Shown: piece after piece, positions 40,808 to 49,263 of the stretch
Layout of the letters: every line of letters starts with the position of its first letter
Position numbering within the stretch: the first letter of the stretch is position 1
From: MGBC113645 sp036308445
Lineage (GTDB): Bacteria; Bacillota_I; Bacilli_A; Erysipelotrichales; Coprobacillaceae
Assembly: GCA_036308445.1 (NCBI GenBank)
Contig: JAXJVS010000122.1
Coordinates: forward strand, 38,457-102,456
Direction of reading: 5' to 3'
Length of the DNA: 64,000 nt
Translations under genes and position numbers: made by a program
Notes under the pieces: generated by a model
Database searches by the model: none
Seen by the model: only the letters and a program-made list of their open reading frames with translations
Told to the model about the DNA's origin: nothing

Positions 40808-42856
40808 TTAATCACTCTTTACACCATATTTTTCAAAATATTCTTCTAAAATATATTTAGTCACTGGTTTACAAGAATTACCATTAATTTGTCTTTCAGA
40901 CATACATGCAATAGCAACCTGAGGATCATCAATTGGTGAATAACCAACAAACATATGGTTAGGATGATCGACAGTTCCTGTGCCAGTATAGTCTTCAGCA
41001 GTACCTGTTTTTCCAGCTAAAGTAGAATTATTAGGTTTATAACCACTTCTAGCTGTCCCTTTACTTCCATTAACAACATTATAAAACCCTTTTTTTATTT
41101 GTTCAAAAGCAGTCGTATAACTACTTACATCATCTAATATTGTAATTTTCTTTTCATATTGTGTTAAAACTTGTTCTTCATCGTCAGCAACAAAGGAACT
41201 TTTAAAAAAGTGAGGTTGTACTTTAACACCATCATTAGCAATGGTAGAAACATATTGCGCTAATTGAATAGTAGTATAAGTGTCATATTGACCAATAGCC
41301 AAGTCCAATAACTTTCCTGCTTCTTCTGGTCCTTTATAACCTAAAGCCTCATTAGGCACATCTAGACCAGTTTTCACTCCTAATCCCAAATCTCCTAATG
41401 CATTTCTAAAAGTATCGAAGGCATTTAAATCAATATCAATAGATTGATTATATACATACTCATCGCCACCTAATTTAATAGCACACTTAAACATATAAAC
41501 ATTTGAAGATCTTTCTAATGCAGTAATTTCATTGATATTACCCATAGTTTCATGAGACTTTTTCTCTTTAGTTCCTCTAATTTTGATTGGTTCATCTTTT
41601 AGCACAGTATTAGCTTCAATAATGTCGTTCTTAAAGAAAGTATAAATACTTCCACCTTTCACACTAGAACCCATTCGATATGCCTCAGTATAAGCACCAT
41701 TTGTCCAATCAATAACCTCTCCATCAGACCATTTTTTTCCAGACATAGCTAAAATCTCACCATTATTAGGATCTATTAAAATAACAAATAATTTATTATG
41801 ATATTGATCATGGTAACTCTCTAGCTGCTGAGCAACCATCTCGCTTAATTTCGTCTGCAATTCCCAATCAATAGTCAATTGAATATTCGATCCTTGTTCA
41901 CCTTCATCAACAGTTTCAATAATAGGATTTCCACTTGTATCATAAGATAATTTATATGTCGCATTAGTTCCAGCTAAAATATCCTGATACTGTGCTTCTA
42001 ATCCGCTAGTTCCAACTCTCGAGTTATTACTGTAACCTTTAGCCAACAATAATTCTTGCTGATCCAAAGGTAACCCACCTTTCTTTGTTGTCACACTACC
42101 AAAAACACTTTTAAATTCAGTGCCATATTCATAAGCTCTTTTCCAATCAGTAGTAACTTTTACCCCTCTAAGCAAATAAGAATTTTCACCAATAACACTT
42201 GCCTCTTTTACTGAAAGACCCTCAATCAACGTTGCAGACCCAGAAGTACAATTATTGATTGAAAACAATAATTTATAATACTTTAAATCGTATTCAGTCA
42301 ATTTTTCTTCAAGTATCTCTTTTGTTAGTTTAGATAATTGAATAGAATAAAGTGCTTCAGTAGAATCATCACTCTCATCAATTGCTTGTTGTTCTTCTTC
42401 AGTTATTAAAGAATTAACATAATCTACATCTTTTTTTATTAAATAATCCTTCTTTTCTCTATCTGTAATCGTTGAAGTATCTATATTGATATTATCAATA
42501 AGGAAATTAATCATAACTTCAATTTCTTCATTCTTTATTCCTTTTACTGAATAATAGGTTGCACAAATAATTTTTTCATTAAAAACTAATCTTTTATAAT
42601 TACGATCATAAATACATCCTCTTAATGACTCAGCTTCAATAACGTTTGTATTGTATTGATTTAACTTGGCATTATAATATTCTTGATTTTTTACCTGTTT
42701 TATAAATAAAGTTGATACTAATACAACTCCTAATAAAACAATCATTCCAATCATCAGATAAAATCTTCTAGAGATAACATTATCAGTCTGATTCTTTATT
42801 TCTGTTTGTATTTCTTTTGTACCTTTAAATTTAATCATTGATTTTTTAAATTTCAT
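40808..42856 (-). CDS. Class B penicillin-binding protein (PBP2-like transpeptidase)
   Basis: Membrane-anchored peptidoglycan transpeptidase of 682 residues. One helix near 33-52 anchors the protein. The dimerisation/allosteric region with GTSGLEAQYQDILAG follows near 280. The transpeptidase motifs are SSVKGG near residue 396 (SxxK), ERSSN near 450 (SxN) and AGKTGTAED near 615 (KTG). The usual proline before the active-site serine (PGS) is replaced, giving RMGSSVK. PASTA domains are absent. An AGGAGG site supports the start. Whether it acts in septal or lateral wall synthesis cannot be told here. Confidence 0.88.
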   Translation of the reverse strand: MKFKKSMIKFKGTKEIQTEIKNQTDNVISRRFYLMIGMIVLLGVVLVSTLFIKQVKNQEYYNAKLNQYNTNVIEAESLRGCIYDRNYKRLVFNEKIICATYYSVKGIKNEEIEVMINFLIDNINIDTSTITDREKKDYLIKKDVDYVNSLITEEEQQAIDESDDSTEALYSIQLSKLTKEILEEKLTEYDLKYYKLLFSINNCTSGSATLIEGLSVKEASVIGENSYLLRGVKVTTDWKRAYEYGTEFKSVFGSVTTKKGGLPLDQQELLLAKGYSNNSRVGTSGLEAQYQDILAGTNATYKLSYDTSGNPIIETVDEGEQGSNIQLTIDWELQTKLSEMVAQQLESYHDQYHNKLFVILIDPNNGEILAMSGKKWSDGEVIDWTNGAYTEAYRMGSSVKGGSIYTFFKNDIIEANTVLKDEPIKIRGTKEKKSHETMGNINEITALERSSNVYMFKCAIKLGGDEYVYNQSIDIDLNAFDTFRNALGDLGLGVKTGLDVPNEALGYKGPEEAGKLLDLAIGQYDTYTTIQLAQYVSTIANDGVKVQPHFFKSSFVADDEEQVLTQYEKKITILDDVSSYTTAFEQIKKGFYNVVNGSKGTARSGYKPNNSTLAGKTGTAEDYTGTGTVDHPNHMFVGYSPIDDPQVAIACMSERQINGNSCKPVTKYILEEYFEKYGVKSD

Positions 42857-42937
42857 ATTGTTACCTCCTTGACTTATTATATTATAAACATTTTAGAAAG
42901 TAAATCAACAAACAATAAATCCAAAATATAACACAAT

Positions 42938-42971
42938 TAAAAAGATTAAACAAAATAATTGTCTAATCTTC
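42938..42971 (-). terminator. Terminator after lepA
   Basis: On the minus strand AAGATTAGACAA pairs with TTGTTTAATCTT (12 bp with one G-U), followed by TTTTAA. It overlaps the lepA stop. Confidence 0.65.
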
Positions 42972-44771
42972 ATCAACTGATAATATAGCCATAAAAGCTT
43001 CTTGAGGTATTTCAACACTACCAACAGCTTTCATACGCTTTTTACCTTCTTTTTGTTTTTCAAGTAGTTTTTTCTTTCTGGTAATATCTCCACCATAACA
43101 TTTTGCTAAAACATTCTTTCTCATTGCTTTAATATTTGTTCTAGCAATCACCTTACCTTGCAGAGCCGCCTGAACCGGAACTTCAAACATTTGTCTAGGA
43201 ATAATATTCTTTAATTTTGTACAAATTAAATTACCACGATGATAAGCAAAATCTTTATGAACAATAGTAGATAAAGCATCAACAACATCACCATTCAATA
43301 AAATATCCATTTTTGTTAATTTGCTGCTACGATAACCATTTAATTCATAATCCAATGAAGCATATCCCTTTGTACATGATTTTAACTTATCAAAAAAATC
43401 ATAAACGATTTCACTTAAAGGCAATGAATAAATAACATTTCTTCTCGTATCATCAATATACTCAATATCTTCATACTCACCACGTTTTGATTGACATAAT
43501 TCCATAATTGGTCCAACATATTCTTCTGGTGTCATAATAGCAGCACGAACATAAGGCTCTTCAATACGATCAACTTTCTGTGGTTCTGGCATCATTGCAG
43601 GATTATCTACTTCAATCATATTTCCATCAGTTAAATAAACATGATAAACCACGGAAGGGGCAGTAGCAATCAAATCCAAGTCAAATTCTCTTTCTAATCT
43701 TTCTTCAATAACATCCATATGCAACAATCCTAAAAAACCACATCTAAATCCAAAACCTAAAGCTTGTGATGTTTCAGGTTCGAACACTAGAGAAGAATCA
43801 CTTAATTGCATTTTTTCTAAAGCTTCTCTTAAATCTTTATATCTTGCGTTATCTACCGGATATAAACCACAGTAAACCATCGGATTCATCTTTCGATATC
43901 CTGGTAACGGTTCGTTAGCCTTGCTTTCTAAAGATGTAATAGTATCCCCAACATTAACATCCTGTACTGATTTAATAGATGCAGCAATCCATCCAACCTC
44001 ACCAGTAACTAATGTATCCTTCTTTATTTCTTTAGGAGTTCTCACTCCTAATTCTAAAACTTCATAAGTAGCACCAGTAGCCATAAATTGAATGCGATCT
44101 CCTACTTTAATTTGTCCTTCTTTAACACAAACAAAAATAATAACTCCGCGATAAGAATCATAAAAAGAATCAAAAATCAATGCTTGTAAAGGATTATCAA
44201 TAGAACCTTTAGGAGCAGGAACATCTTTTACTATTTGCTCTAACACCGCTTCAATATTCAAACCACTTTTAGCCGAAATGAGAGGCGCTTCATCAGCTGG
44301 AATTCCAATAATTTCTTCTATTTCATTAATAACACGTTGTGGATCAGCACTAGGTAAATCAACTTTATTAATTACAGGTAATATTTCTAAATCATTATCT
44401 AATGCAAGATACACATTTGCTAAGGTTTGAGCCTCAACTCCCTGAGCTGCATCAACTACAAGAACAGCTCCTTCACATGCTGCCAAAGATCGAGATACTT
44501 CATATGTAAAATCGACATGGCCAGGTGTATCTATCAGATGGAGAACATATTCATTTCCGTCTTTAGCTTTATATTTTAATTGAACTGCATTCAGTTTTAT
44601 AGTAATACCACGTTCTCTTTCAAGATCCATACTATCTAAAAGCTGATCTTTCATTTCTCTATCGCTTACAGCACCAGTAACCTGTAAAATACGATCAGCT
44701 AAAGTGGATTTTCCATGGTCAATATGTGCAATAATAGAAAAATTACGCATTAAAGATTGATCAATAGTCAT
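42963..44771 (-). CDS. lepA: Elongation factor 4 (LepA)
   Basis: Ribosome-associated GTPase (602 aa) that back-translocates or aids 30S assembly. G1 is IAHIDHGKSTLADRIL, G2 and G3 follow as RGITIKLNAV and HLIDTPGHVDFTYEVSRSL, and G4 is NKVDLPSADP. The LepA-specific C-terminal domain begins around residue 485, with HRGNLICTKLKNIIPRQMFEVPVQA. The length is the family norm. It has its own AGGAGG site and terminator. Confidence 0.96.
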   Translation of the reverse strand: MTIDQSLMRNFSIIAHIDHGKSTLADRILQVTGAVSDREMKDQLLDSMDLERERGITIKLNAVQLKYKAKDGNEYVLHLIDTPGHVDFTYEVSRSLAACEGAVLVVDAAQGVEAQTLANVYLALDNDLEILPVINKVDLPSADPQRVINEIEEIIGIPADEAPLISAKSGLNIEAVLEQIVKDVPAPKGSIDNPLQALIFDSFYDSYRGVIIFVCVKEGQIKVGDRIQFMATGATYEVLELGVRTPKEIKKDTLVTGEVGWIAASIKSVQDVNVGDTITSLESKANEPLPGYRKMNPMVYCGLYPVDNARYKDLREALEKMQLSDSSLVFEPETSQALGFGFRCGFLGLLHMDVIEERLEREFDLDLIATAPSVVYHVYLTDGNMIEVDNPAMMPEPQKVDRIEEPYVRAAIMTPEEYVGPIMELCQSKRGEYEDIEYIDDTRRNVIYSLPLSEIVYDFFDKLKSCTKGYASLDYELNGYRSSKLTKMDILLNGDVVDALSTIVHKDFAYHRGNLICTKLKNIIPRQMFEVPVQAALQGKVIARTNIKAMRKNVLAKCYGGDITRKKKLLEKQKEGKKRMKAVGSVEIPQEAFMAILSVDED

Positions 44772-44828
44772 AATTATCCTCCTTTTTGTTTCTTTTCTAT
44801 TTTACACAATTTGTAGTAAAAAAACAAC

Positions 44829-45164
44829 TCATTTAAGATTCTGTAAATAATTTTCTATAAATGACACATGTTCAACTTTGACTTCAAAAGTTGTTATGGA
44901 TCTATTCTCATCATCCTCGTAACTATGAGATTGAATTCTTCCTTTCACACCGATCAAACTGCCAACTTCGCAACAATCAATAACTTGCGCTGCTAAAGCA
45001 CGCCAAAACAAACAATTGATATAATCATTTTCTTTTATACCAAGATTATTACGATATGGTCTTTCTACTTGGATAATGGCATTAGCCATTTTTACCCCAT
45101 TATGAGTTGTTTTTAACTCTGGCTTACTTGCTAGTTTTCCTATAATAATAACTTCATTAAACAT
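44829..45164 (-). CDS. Short single-stranded DNA-binding protein (SsbB-like)
   Basis: A 111-residue OB-fold protein: MFNEVIIIGKLASKPELKTT at the start, FWRALAAQVIDCCEVGSLIGVKGRI in the middle. It lacks the glycine-rich linker and the acidic DDDIPF-type tip of the main SSB. It therefore resembles the short competence-type SsbB (YwpH) of Bacillus, which protects incoming DNA. The comG operon in the same window makes that role plausible, but a general repair role is not excluded. It stands alone after a group of hairpins. Confidence 0.82.
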   Translation of the reverse strand: MFNEVIIIGKLASKPELKTTHNGVKMANAIIQVERPYRNNLGIKENDYINCLFWRALAAQVIDCCEVGSLIGVKGRIQSHSYEDDENRSITTFEVKVEHVSFIENYLQNLK

Positions 45165-45220
45165 ATATATAACCTCCTTACAAACATGATTATAATAAAG
45201 AACTAAAATAACTACAAATT

Positions 45221-45333
45221 CCCATTTTTATGAAATTGGGATAAAAAATCGTCCAAATTAAACAACATTTCAAAAAAACACACCCAATTCAACAAAATTG
45301 GGCTAAAAAAAATCCCAATTCATTAAAATTGGG
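45221..45333 (-). repeat. Three related CCCAATT hairpins between ssb and the upstream gene
   Basis: Hairpins at 45283-45302 and 45314-45333 share the design CCCAATT-6 nt-AATTGGG, each followed by T-runs on the minus strand. A decayed copy lies at 45221-45240 (CCCA...TTGGG). Together with the terminator at 45341-45374 they form up to four successive stops over 150 bp. The near-identical stems suggest local duplication of one terminator. Confidence 0.7.
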
Positions 45334-45340
45334 AAAATTC

Positions 45341-45374
45341 AATAAAATAAAAAGTGATATTTAACATATCACTA
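45341..45374 (-). terminator. Terminator of the disordered-protein gene
   Basis: On the minus strand AGTGATAT-GTTAA-ATATCACT is an 8-bp stem followed by TTTTATTTTATT. It overlaps the stop codon. Confidence 0.7.
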
Positions 45375-45983
45375 ATCTTTAAACTTCTTTTCATATAAAC
45401 TCATTAATTCATCTAAACTCATAGAATCATCTATTTCATCAATCAAAGAATCAGACTCTTGATTAGAAAAATCCAACTTAAATTCACCTGTTCTTTCTTC
45501 TATAATTCTTAGCTGATCCTTCTCCTCTTCAATAATGCTAGCTATATTTCTTAAATTATCTTCAACAGTTTCTTCTTGTAATTCTGGTTTAGCTTTTTTT
45601 ATTTTTTGAGGTTCTGGCGCTTCTTCAACTACCAAATCTGCAGGACCATAAAATGGACTTATAACAGGAACCAACTGATCTTCCATTTTTCTCTTTTTCA
45701 CTTTTTTAGGAACTGGCTTAGGTCTTATAGATTCATCTACCTTTGATTTTTTTAATCCACCAATCGGTGAGATAATCTGACTCATTTCGTATGGTTTATT
45801 TTCTTTTTTAATTTCTTTTTTTTCAGGTTTCACTTCTTTTTCTATTTTTATTTCTACTTCTTCATCATAAATTAAAGGAGCACTAAACTTTTCTTTTCTT
45901 CTTTGTTCAACAACAGGATCAACAGTATCAAATACTTTTTCTTCCTCTTCCTGTACATCTCTAAAAAACAATTTTTTAAACAT
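45372..45983 (-). CDS. Charged, largely disordered protein with repeated ISP motif
   Basis: A 203-residue protein I cannot assign to a named family. It has no membrane helix or signal peptide. The composition is dominated by Lys and Glu (KEVKPEKKEIKKENK). Two short hydrophobic islands share a pattern: QIISPIGG at 69-76 and PVISPFYG at 106-113. The C-terminal 65 residues are more regular and acidic (NLRNIASIIEEEKDQLRIIE and MSLDELMSLYEKKF), probably helical. The islands look like short linear binding motifs. It is the last gene of the operon trmB-thioredoxin-ytpR. Hypothetical, possibly a scaffold or adaptor. Confidence 0.7.
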   Translation of the reverse strand: MFKKLFFRDVQEEEEKVFDTVDPVVEQRRKEKFSAPLIYDEEVEIKIEKEVKPEKKEIKKENKPYEMSQIISPIGGLKKSKVDESIRPKPVPKKVKKRKMEDQLVPVISPFYGPADLVVEEAPEPQKIKKAKPELQEETVEDNLRNIASIIEEEKDQLRIIEERTGEFKLDFSNQESDSLIDEIDDSMSLDELMSLYEKKFKD

Positions 45984-45994
45984 TTAAATTCCTC

Positions 45995-46597
45995 CTATCC
46001 AAAAAAAGATTGACCAATAGAATACTTATCTTCATCTAAAACAAGAATCCCTCTCTTCATAGGAGCGTTTTCTAAAGCTAGTTCTCTTGCCGAGCATAAC
46101 ATTCCATTAGATTCAATTCCTCTTAATGAAGAAGGTTTAATAATTAATCCAGAAGGCATTACAGCACCAATCTGAGCCATAACTACCAATTGTCCTTCTT
46201 GAACATTTGGTGCCCCACAAACAATAGTATGTACTTCTGTACCATCGTCAACCTTACATATATGCATATGATCAGAATCAGGATGTTCTGTCATTTCAAT
46301 AACTTTTGCAACTACAAAATGATCATTGAAATCAGAAATAACATGATCATAATTATATCTATCTAATAAATCATTCATTTCTTCAACAAAATTTTCAGTT
46401 ATTCTTACTTTTCCATCATTCAGATCATTAAAATACAAAGAAGCATTAAAAATATTATATCCAATAATTTTATTGCCTTTTTTTAAAACACAAACATCAT
46501 CTTGTCTTAAATAAGAATCAATATTTCTTTCATCACATAATCTAACTAGTAAAACATCACCTATATTCTTACTATTATAAAAAGCATGTAATATCAT
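45995..46597 (-). CDS. ytpR: YtpR family tRNA-binding protein
   Basis: A 200-residue protein with an N-terminal DUF4479 region and a C-terminal tRNA-binding (EMAP/Arc1p-like OB) domain. VAKVIEMTEHPDSDHMHICKVD, TIVCGAPNVQEGQLVVMAQI and IRGIESNGMLCSARELAL-type stretches (SLRGIESNGMLCSAREL) match the tRNA-binding domain of PheT. Free-standing YtpR proteins are common in Firmicutes and may aid tRNA handling, but their function is not established. It is in one operon with a thioredoxin-like gene, as in Bacillus (ytpP-ytpQ-ytpR). Confidence 0.88.
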   Translation of the reverse strand: MILHAFYNSKNIGDVLLVRLCDERNIDSYLRQDDVCVLKKGNKIIGYNIFNASLYFNDLNDGKVRITENFVEEMNDLLDRYNYDHVISDFNDHFVVAKVIEMTEHPDSDHMHICKVDDGTEVHTIVCGAPNVQEGQLVVMAQIGAVMPSGLIIKPSSLRGIESNGMLCSARELALENAPMKRGILVLDEDKYSIGQSFFG

Positions 46598-46607
46598 AAT
46601 TCCTCTC

Positions 46608-46928
46608 CTATTCTATTTCGTCTATAAATGACTGAATCTCTTCTTGAGTTTTTCTTAATTTGCTTACAAAGCGAGAAACTTCTTTACCATCTTTATATGC
46701 TATGAAAGAAGGAATACCTAAAATATCCAAGTCAATACACAAATCAACCATTTCATCTCTATCAATATAATAGAAATCCCATTTAGGATTATCATTAACC
46801 AAATCTTCAATAAAAGTTTTTAAAAAATGACAATCCGGACACCATGTTGTAGAAAAAACCAAAATAGAATTTCCTATAATCGCATTTTCGTAATCTTTTA
46901 TATCATTAATTTTCTTTAAACTATCCAT
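46608..46928 (-). CDS. Thioredoxin-family protein (YtpP-like)
   Basis: A 106-residue thioredoxin fold protein. The redox motif is TTWCPDCHFL near residue 32 (CPDC, instead of CGPC), and the cis-proline is in LGIPSFIAYKDGKEV near 74. The CPDC motif suggests a disulfide reductase or bacilliredoxin-like role rather than a standard thioredoxin. It lies between trmB and ytpR with gaps of 3 and 10 bp. The Bacillus operon has YtpP in the same place. Confidence 0.88.
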   Translation of the reverse strand: MDSLKKINDIKDYENAIIGNSILVFSTTWCPDCHFLKTFIEDLVNDNPKWDFYYIDRDEMVDLCIDLDILGIPSFIAYKDGKEVSRFVSKLRKTQEEIQSFIDEIE

Positions 46929-46931
46929 AAA

Positions 46932-47582
46932 TTATTCTCCTTTAAATGTTGTAACTATTCTATAAATTGGCCCAAAAGGAGAAAACTTTCTTTCATATTC
47001 AGTTTGAATATTATCTTCATAACCATCACTATTATGCAAGTCTAAACAAACATCAATAAAATTCATTCCAAATTGTTGAAAAGATATTAATGAATATTCA
47101 AACAAAATACGATTATCAGTTTTCAAAATCAATTGACCTTCATCTTTCAAAATATTTTTATAAATTGGTAAAAAATTTTCTGAAGTCAATCTTCTTTTAG
47201 CGTGCTTTTTCTTTGGCCATGGATCGCTAAAATTCAAATATATACCATCAATCTCGTTTTCATCAAAAACTTCCATTAAATTGGAAGCATCTTCTTTCAT
47301 CAAACGCAAATTAGGTAATACTATACCTTCATCATCAATTTTTTTAACTGCTCCTAACATAACTGTAGGAAACTTTTCAATCCCAATAAAATTAATTTTA
47401 GGATATCTTTTTGCATTTTCAATAATGAAATCACCTTTACCCATACCAATTTCAATATAAATAGGTTGATCATTATTAAAATACTCTCTCCATTTACCTT
47501 TCTTTTCTAATGTATCTAATATTACAAAATCTTTATGATCTTCTAAAATTTCATTTGCTTTTGGATTATTTCTTAAACGCAT
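46932..47582 (-). CDS. trmB: tRNA (guanine-46-N7)-methyltransferase (TrmB)
   Basis: Methylates G46 in the variable loop of tRNAs (216 aa). The start MRLRNNPKANEILEDH, the SAM motif IEIGMGKGDFIIENAKR near residue 42 and the LNFSDPWPKKKHAKRRLT motif near 117 are diagnostic. The ATG at 47582 follows GGAGGG. An upstream in-frame GTG at 47594 overlaps that site. It is co-transcribed with the pseudouridine synthase gene upstream, so the operon groups RNA modification functions. Confidence 0.94.
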   Translation of the reverse strand: MRLRNNPKANEILEDHKDFVILDTLEKKGKWREYFNNDQPIYIEIGMGKGDFIIENAKRYPKINFIGIEKFPTVMLGAVKKIDDEGIVLPNLRLMKEDASNLMEVFDENEIDGIYLNFSDPWPKKKHAKRRLTSENFLPIYKNILKDEGQLILKTDNRILFEYSLISFQQFGMNFIDVCLDLHNSDGYEDNIQTEYERKFSPFGPIYRIVTTFKGE

Positions 47583-47597
47583 AATTCCCTCCACTTT

Positions 47598-48323
47598 TTA
47601 TAATTGTATCATATTCTCATCTTTTAATCTATCTAATTCTTCATTAGTTAATCGACGATATTCACCTAATTCCAAGGTATCATCTAAAACTAGATTTTTC
47701 ATTTGAATTCTTTTTAAATAAACAACTTCCTTACCAACTGCTTTAAACATTTTCTTTATTTGATGAAATTTACCCTCATATATTTCAACTTCAACTTCAC
47801 TATAATCTCCATCAATCTTCAATATTTTTAAATTAGCACTCATACATTGATAACCTGTATCGATTATTATACCATTTTTAAAACTAACAATATCATTTTC
47901 ATCTACAATCCCTTTTATTTTAGCATAATATATCTTTGAACAATGTGATTTAGGTGATAATAATTGATGTGCTAAAACTCCATCATTAGTTAACAGCAAC
48001 AATCCTTCAGTATCAATATCTAATCTACCAACTGGAAAAAGATCATTTCGATAATAATCTTCAATCAACTCAACTACTGTAGGATAAATATTATCTTCCG
48101 TTGCACTGACATAACCATCCGGTTTATTCAACATATAATAAACATATTCCTCATATTCAATTTTCACCCCATCAACTATAACTTCATCATCAATAGGATC
48201 AACATGTTGTTTATCTTTTTTTATAACACTACCATTAACTTTTACATACCCTTTTTTTATAATATCCTTAACTTCTTTTCTTGTTCCAAAGCCGCTATGA
48301 GCCAATAACTTATCTAATCTCAT
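47598..48323 (-). CDS. RsuA-family 16S rRNA pseudouridine synthase
   Basis: Pseudouridine synthase of 241 residues. An N-terminal S4 domain (MRLDKLLAHSGFGTRKEVKDII) precedes the catalytic domain, whose aspartate is in PVGRLDIDTEGLLLLTNDG near 98, and KIYYAKIKG and EGKFHQIKKMFKAVGK follow. The similarity is to RsuA (pseudouridine 516 of 16S rRNA), corresponding to Bacillus YtzG. The ATG at 48323 is preceded by GAGGTAA. The first codons overlap the lipoprotein gene. Confidence 0.9.
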   Translation of the reverse strand: MRLDKLLAHSGFGTRKEVKDIIKKGYVKVNGSVIKKDKQHVDPIDDEVIVDGVKIEYEEYVYYMLNKPDGYVSATEDNIYPTVVELIEDYYRNDLFPVGRLDIDTEGLLLLTNDGVLAHQLLSPKSHCSKIYYAKIKGIVDENDIVSFKNGIIIDTGYQCMSANLKILKIDGDYSEVEVEIYEGKFHQIKKMFKAVGKEVVYLKRIQMKNLVLDDTLELGEYRRLTNEELDRLKDENMIQL

Positions 48324-48783
48324 CACTTACCTCTAAAAATAATTCTATTTTATCATTTTTTTCATCATAATAACTAACGTATAATTTGATTTCTTCTCTC
48401 ATTGAAGAAACTCCAGATAATTGAATACCTTTATAATATCCCTCTTCTTTATTGACATAATCTTTTTTCAAATGAAATAAATCATCATCAAAAATACCAA
48501 TACAAGGAAATATATCATCTATATTCTCATTACAATAACACATTGCTGTAATATCATACATAAGATTATCAGGATTATCAATAATTAAATCATATCGATA
48601 TTGATTTTCTAACTCATTATATACAACATAAACATCAAAATCACATTCAACATCAAATTTTGTTTGTTGTAGCAATCTATCTTGAATTTGATGATATTCA
48701 TCAAATTGTTGACTTTCTACCGATTTTGAGTTTGAACAACCACAAAATAAAAAACAAAGTATAATAACAAATAACTTTTTCAT
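48310..48783 (-). CDS. Putative lipoprotein, unknown function
   Basis: A 157-residue protein with a lipoprotein signal peptide (MKKLFVIILCFLFCGCSNSK); cysteine 16 is the likely lipidated residue. The mature part is acidic and beta-rich (FDVYVVYNELENQYRYDLI, IKLYVSYYDEKNDKIELFLE). I recognise no family. The end overlaps the start of the pseudouridine synthase gene by 14 bp, which suggests co-translation. It is probably anchored on the outer face of the cell membrane. Confidence 0.7.
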   Translation of the reverse strand: MKKLFVIILCFLFCGCSNSKSVESQQFDEYHQIQDRLLQQTKFDVECDFDVYVVYNELENQYRYDLIIDNPDNLMYDITAMCYCNENIDDIFPCIGIFDDDLFHLKKDYVNKEEGYYKGIQLSGVSSMREEIKLYVSYYDEKNDKIELFLEVSDEIR

Positions 48784-48823
48784 TATTTCATCACCATTTA
48801 CTATTATAACATGGTTTAATCGA

Positions 48824-48860
48824 TGAAAAAAGAGCTGTAATTATCTTTTTACAGCTCTTT
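48824..48860 (-). terminator. Terminator after the DUF1540 gene
   Basis: On the minus strand AAAGAGCTGTAA pairs over 12 bp with TTACAGCTCTTT (8-nt loop), followed by TTTTTTC. It lies 8 bp after the DUF1540 stop. Confidence 0.82.
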
Positions 48861-48868
48861 GATTATCA

Positions 48869-49018
48869 CTATCTAAGTTCAAAAGTATCACAAGAAGTTT
48901 CTTCAACATCTTTCGCACTTTGACAACGACAATTTCCAACTAAAATACTACTTGCTTCACAACGTTTATCACAATTAAATTTACAGCTTTCAACATTACA
49001 TCTTACATCTTTAGCCAT
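48869..49018 (-). CDS. DUF1540 domain-containing small Cys-rich protein
   Basis: A 49-residue protein with seven cysteines arranged as in DUF1540: DVRCNVESCKFNCDKRCEAS, then NCRCQSAKD and SCDTF. The GGAGGTGAAAATT before the ATG is an excellent ribosome binding site, partly within a CCATAA-TTATGG hairpin. DUF1540 proteins are small, probably metal-binding, and frequently expressed in sporulating Firmicutes. The gene is directly downstream of a Cse60-like sporulation gene, which fits. The exact function is unknown. Confidence 0.85.
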   Translation of the reverse strand: MAKDVRCNVESCKFNCDKRCEASSILVGNCRCQSAKDVEETSCDTFELR

Positions 49019-49045
49019 AATTTTCACCTCCATAATTTATTATGG

Positions 49046-49225
49046 CTAATCAGAAGATGAATATTCAATAAGACAACTAAAACTATATTCTAAATTTCCA
49101 TTTAACGCAGTCATCGCAACACTATAATGAATATTTATTATTTCTGGTTTTTCATTTGTAATAAAATCATTAAGCGCATCTTCTAAATCAAGTTCGTGAG
49201 TCTTTTCAATAATCTTTATCTTCAT
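49046..49225 (-). CDS. Sporulation protein Cse60-like
   Basis: A 59-residue protein: MKIKIIEKTHELDLEDALND at the start, NIHYSVAMTALNGNL in the middle and YSFSCLIEYSSSD at the end. The size, the helix followed by two beta strands and the final IEY are as in Cse60, a small sigma-E-controlled sporulation protein of Bacillus of unknown role. TATAAT with an extended TG lies only 6 bp before the ATG and no ribosome binding site is visible. Its mRNA may therefore be leaderless. Probably co-transcribed with the DUF1540 gene. Confidence 0.68.
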   Translation of the reverse strand: MKIKIIEKTHELDLEDALNDFITNEKPEIINIHYSVAMTALNGNLEYSFSCLIEYSSSD

Positions 49226-49238
49226 ACAAAAATTATAT

Positions 49239-49260
49239 CAAACTTGAAAATAGAAGTTTG
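49239..49260 (-). promoter_or_regulatory. Inverted repeat before the Cse60-like gene
   Basis: On the minus strand CAAACTT-CTATTTTC-AAGTTTG (7-bp arms) lies between the end of the aldose epimerase gene and the TATAAT of the Cse60-like gene. It can be a weak terminator for the nagA operon or an operator. The sequence does not decide. Confidence 0.35.
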
Positions 49261-49263
49261 TCG

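Noticed and set aside
45372..45983. SepF or another known division protein for the 203-residue gene
   Set aside because: No SepF fold pattern or ylmF neighbourhood; only the disordered composition is shared.
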